Shown piece after piece: positions 30,664-32,049 of a stretch of DNA of 32,049 nt. Within the stretch, counting starts at the first letter, position 1. Each line of letters starts with the position of its first letter. Source of the DNA: Candidatus Terraquivivens yellowstonensis (GTDB lineage Archaea; Thermoproteota; Nitrososphaeria_A; Caldarchaeales; Wolframiiraptoraceae); NCBI GenBank assembly GCA_023539445.1, contig JAKCEW010000001.1, positions 1 to 32,049 of the forward strand. Direction: 5' to 3'. A program made the translations under genes and the position numbers. The notes below the pieces were generated by a model, which saw only the letters and a program-made list of their open reading frames with translations, was not told where the DNA came from and did no database searches.

Positions 30664-31413
30664 GTGATAAGTTTGCGAACATATACCCGTACCGGTATAG
30701 AAGGTATTGATACTATGTTAGAGGGGCGCGGTATACCGAAGGGGCACGTGGTACTAGTTCTCGGTCCGCCGGGTTGTGGTAAAACAACGCTTGGCATCCA
30801 GTTTCTTTACAACGGCGCCGTTAAATTTGGTGAAAACGGTATCCTAGTGCTCCTTGAGGAAGAGCCTGAGATGGTTAAGCTCAACATGTTAAGGTTTGGA
30901 TGGGATTTAGAAAGATTGGAGAATGAGAATAAAATTGCCATAATCGATGCTTCACCAATACGCTTCATAACAAAGAGCGTTAGCTTAGGTGAAGTAACCA
31001 TCGGGAGTAAGGAATTTCAGCTCATATCTTTGATAGAAAGGATAAAAAAGGAGTGCGAAAGGATAAATGCTAAAAGGCTCGTTATAGATACACTCTCGAC
31101 GTTCATATTACAGTACCCGGATGAAGTAGAAAGGAGGGAGGCCATTATTGACTTAGTTCGGGGCATAGCTCCATTAAATTGTACAACGTTATTGATTTCA
31201 GAGCTTACGCACTCATCAGCTGAGAGAAAGTATCAAATTGAAGAGTACGTCGCCCATGGTGTGATACTTTTGCAAAGATTTTTTAGGGCTGGCAGCCTCA
31301 TCCATGCTTTCATAATTGAGAAGATGAGGGGCGTGAATCATGACACCCAGCCGAGACCGTATAAGATAACACAAGATGGGATCGTTGTATTTCCTACGGA
31401 AGTCGTTTTCTGA
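30664..31413 (+). CDS. KaiC-like RecA-family ATPase, single domain
   Basis: The 249-aa protein is one KaiC/RecA core. 'TGIEGIDTMLEGRGIPKGHV' leads to Walker A GPPGCGKT (34-41), then 'LLEEEPEM' with likely catalytic acid residues, and Walker B 'RLVIDTLSTF' (about 138-147). It ends with 'PYKITQDGIVVFP', typical of the archaeal KaiC-like group whose members act in signalling. It begins at GTG 30664; a TTG at 30673, six bases after GGAGTGA, is an equally good start. It lies 39 bases after the zinc-ribbon gene. Confidence 0.85.
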   Translation: MISLRTYTRTGIEGIDTMLEGRGIPKGHVVLVLGPPGCGKTTLGIQFLYNGAVKFGENGILVLLEEEPEMVKLNMLRFGWDLERLENENKIAIIDASPIRFITKSVSLGEVTIGSKEFQLISLIERIKKECERINAKRLVIDTLSTFILQYPDEVERREAIIDLVRGIAPLNCTTLLISELTHSSAERKYQIEEYVAHGVILLQRFFRAGSLIHAFIIEKMRGVNHDTQPRPYKITQDGIVVFPTEVVF

Positions 31414-31440
31414 GGCGCTAAGGGAAAATTAATTTGTTGT

Positions 31441-31449
31441 TTATATAAT
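31441..31449 (+). promoter_or_regulatory. TATA box for the KH-domain gene
   Basis: TTATATAAT is centred about 31 bases before the ATG at 31476. It lies in the short gap after the KaiC-like gene and implies separate transcription of the KH-domain gene. Confidence 0.55.
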
Positions 31450-31475
31450 ACCAGAAATTTTGAAAACATAGCGGG

Positions 31476-32049
31476 ATGTATCCTGAGAACTTGGAGCCAA
31501 AACACGGGACCCTTACGGTAACCATACCGAAAGACCGCATAGGCGTATTGATAGGGGTCAACGGTTCCGTGAAGAAAGCAATAGAGGAAAAGCTAGGCGT
31601 GAGACTCACGATCGATAGTAAAGATGGCGTAGTGTCAATAGAGCTTGCAAAATCTCCAAACGAAGGAGGAGACCCGGCGGCTATGTTTAAAGCCCGTGAC
31701 GTTGTAGTTGCGATAGGAAGAGGTTTCTCGCCGGAAAAAGCATTCAAACTTTTTGAGGAGGACATTGTGTTGGACATTGTACATTTAGAGGATTTTGTCG
31801 GCAAGAACGTGAATGACTTAGTTAGGGTCAGGGCCAGACTTATAGGAACTGGAGGAAAAACGAGGAAAATAATTGAGGAAAATGCTCATGTGCTAGTGTC
31901 AATATATGGGGATACCGTGGCAATAATAGGCGATCCTCAGGATGTTGAGGCTGCTAAAGAGGCTGTGATAAGGCTGATAACCGGCTCGCCACACAGCGCA
32001 GTGTATAAAATGCTTGATGAATATGCTAGGAAGCGAAAAGCGGGAAAGC
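31476..32049 (+). CDS. KH-domain RNA-binding protein, Pno1/Dim2-like (3' end cut by window)
   Basis: The first 191 residues are visible; the frame is still open at the window edge. The protein has two KH-like units: residues 11-80 with 'RIGVLIGVNGSVKKAIEEKL' (GxxG at 27-30), and residues 100-170 with 'ARLIGTGGKTRKIIEENAHV' and 'VSIYGDTVAIIGDPQDVEAA'. This two-KH pattern is that of archaeal Pno1/Dim2 homologues, which help mature small-subunit rRNA. The tail 'MLDEYARKRK' suggests that the end is near. It has its own TATA box. Confidence 0.88.
   Translation, partial: MYPENLEPKHGTLTVTIPKDRIGVLIGVNGSVKKAIEEKLGVRLTIDSKDGVVSIELAKSPNEGGDPAAMFKARDVVVAIGRGFSPEKAFKLFEEDIVLDIVHLEDFVGKNVNDLVRVRARLIGTGGKTRKIIEENAHVLVSIYGDTVAIIGDPQDVEAAKEAVIRLITGSPHSAVYKMLDEYARKRKAGK

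Noticed and set aside
31418-31804. 128-aa leftward frame at the right end
   Set aside because: It is antisense to the KH-domain gene, which has GxxG motifs and a TATA box.

Overview
The window reads as archaeal chromosome, most likely from the Caldarchaeales (Aigarchaeota, the 'Candidatus Caldiarchaeum' lineage). Positions 25917-28985 carry a ubiquitin-like protein, an E2, an E1, a small RING-finger protein and a JAMM/Rpn11-type protease. This arrangement is known from Caldiarchaeum and is otherwise rare in prokaryotes. Archaeal GlyRS, tRNA-splicing endonuclease EndA, KaiC-type ATPases, a Pno1/Dim2-like KH protein, an Lrp/AsnC regulator and TATA boxes about 25-30 bases upstream of Shine-Dalgarno-less starts all agree with an archaeon.

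Region 1 (1-15619) is part of a provirus of the head-tailed (Caudoviricetes-like) type, cut by the left window edge. A leftward block (3524 to 62) encodes a connector-like protein, an unknown protein, a small membrane protein, a 51-aa zinc ribbon, a putative small terminase, a 46-aa ORF and the large terminase. A rightward block (3630-15619) encodes tail-terminator-like, membrane, tail tube, tail chaperone (two overlapping parts), gp10-like, tape measure, tail hub, receptor-binding, ABC-ATPase/acetyltransferase and secreted nuclease proteins. The blocks diverge from a 105-base region with TATA-like boxes on both strands. Portal, capsid, protease and integrase genes are not visible and would lie left of the window.

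Region 2 (15631-21092) is host accessory and metabolic DNA: an acyl-CoA dehydrogenase homologue, an MFS transporter, a 94-aa protein behind a perfect 24-base palindrome, a KaiC-like ATPase with a degenerate second half, and a tRNA-Arg(TCT).

Region 3 (21133-24634, leftward) looks like one operon: a membrane-anchored RING protein, GlyRS, a DUF47/PhoU-like protein and EndA. Region 4 (24773-29833) is the ubiquitin-like system plus three uncharacterised coiled-coil genes. Ub and E2 form one leftward unit in which the E2 start lies inside the Ub gene. E1, RING and a coiled-coil gene form a second leftward unit with its own TATA box. The JAMM protease and another coiled-coil gene run rightward. Functionally, E1 should activate the Ub C-terminus after the JAMM enzyme trims its tail, E2 should carry it, and the two RING proteins are candidate ligases, one soluble and one at the membrane.

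Region 5 (29920-32049, rightward) holds an Lrp/AsnC regulator, a zinc-ribbon protein, a KaiC-like ATPase and a KH-domain protein cut by the right window edge. No stretch longer than 300 bases lacks a gene. All functional calls come from reading motifs by eye; no database search was run.
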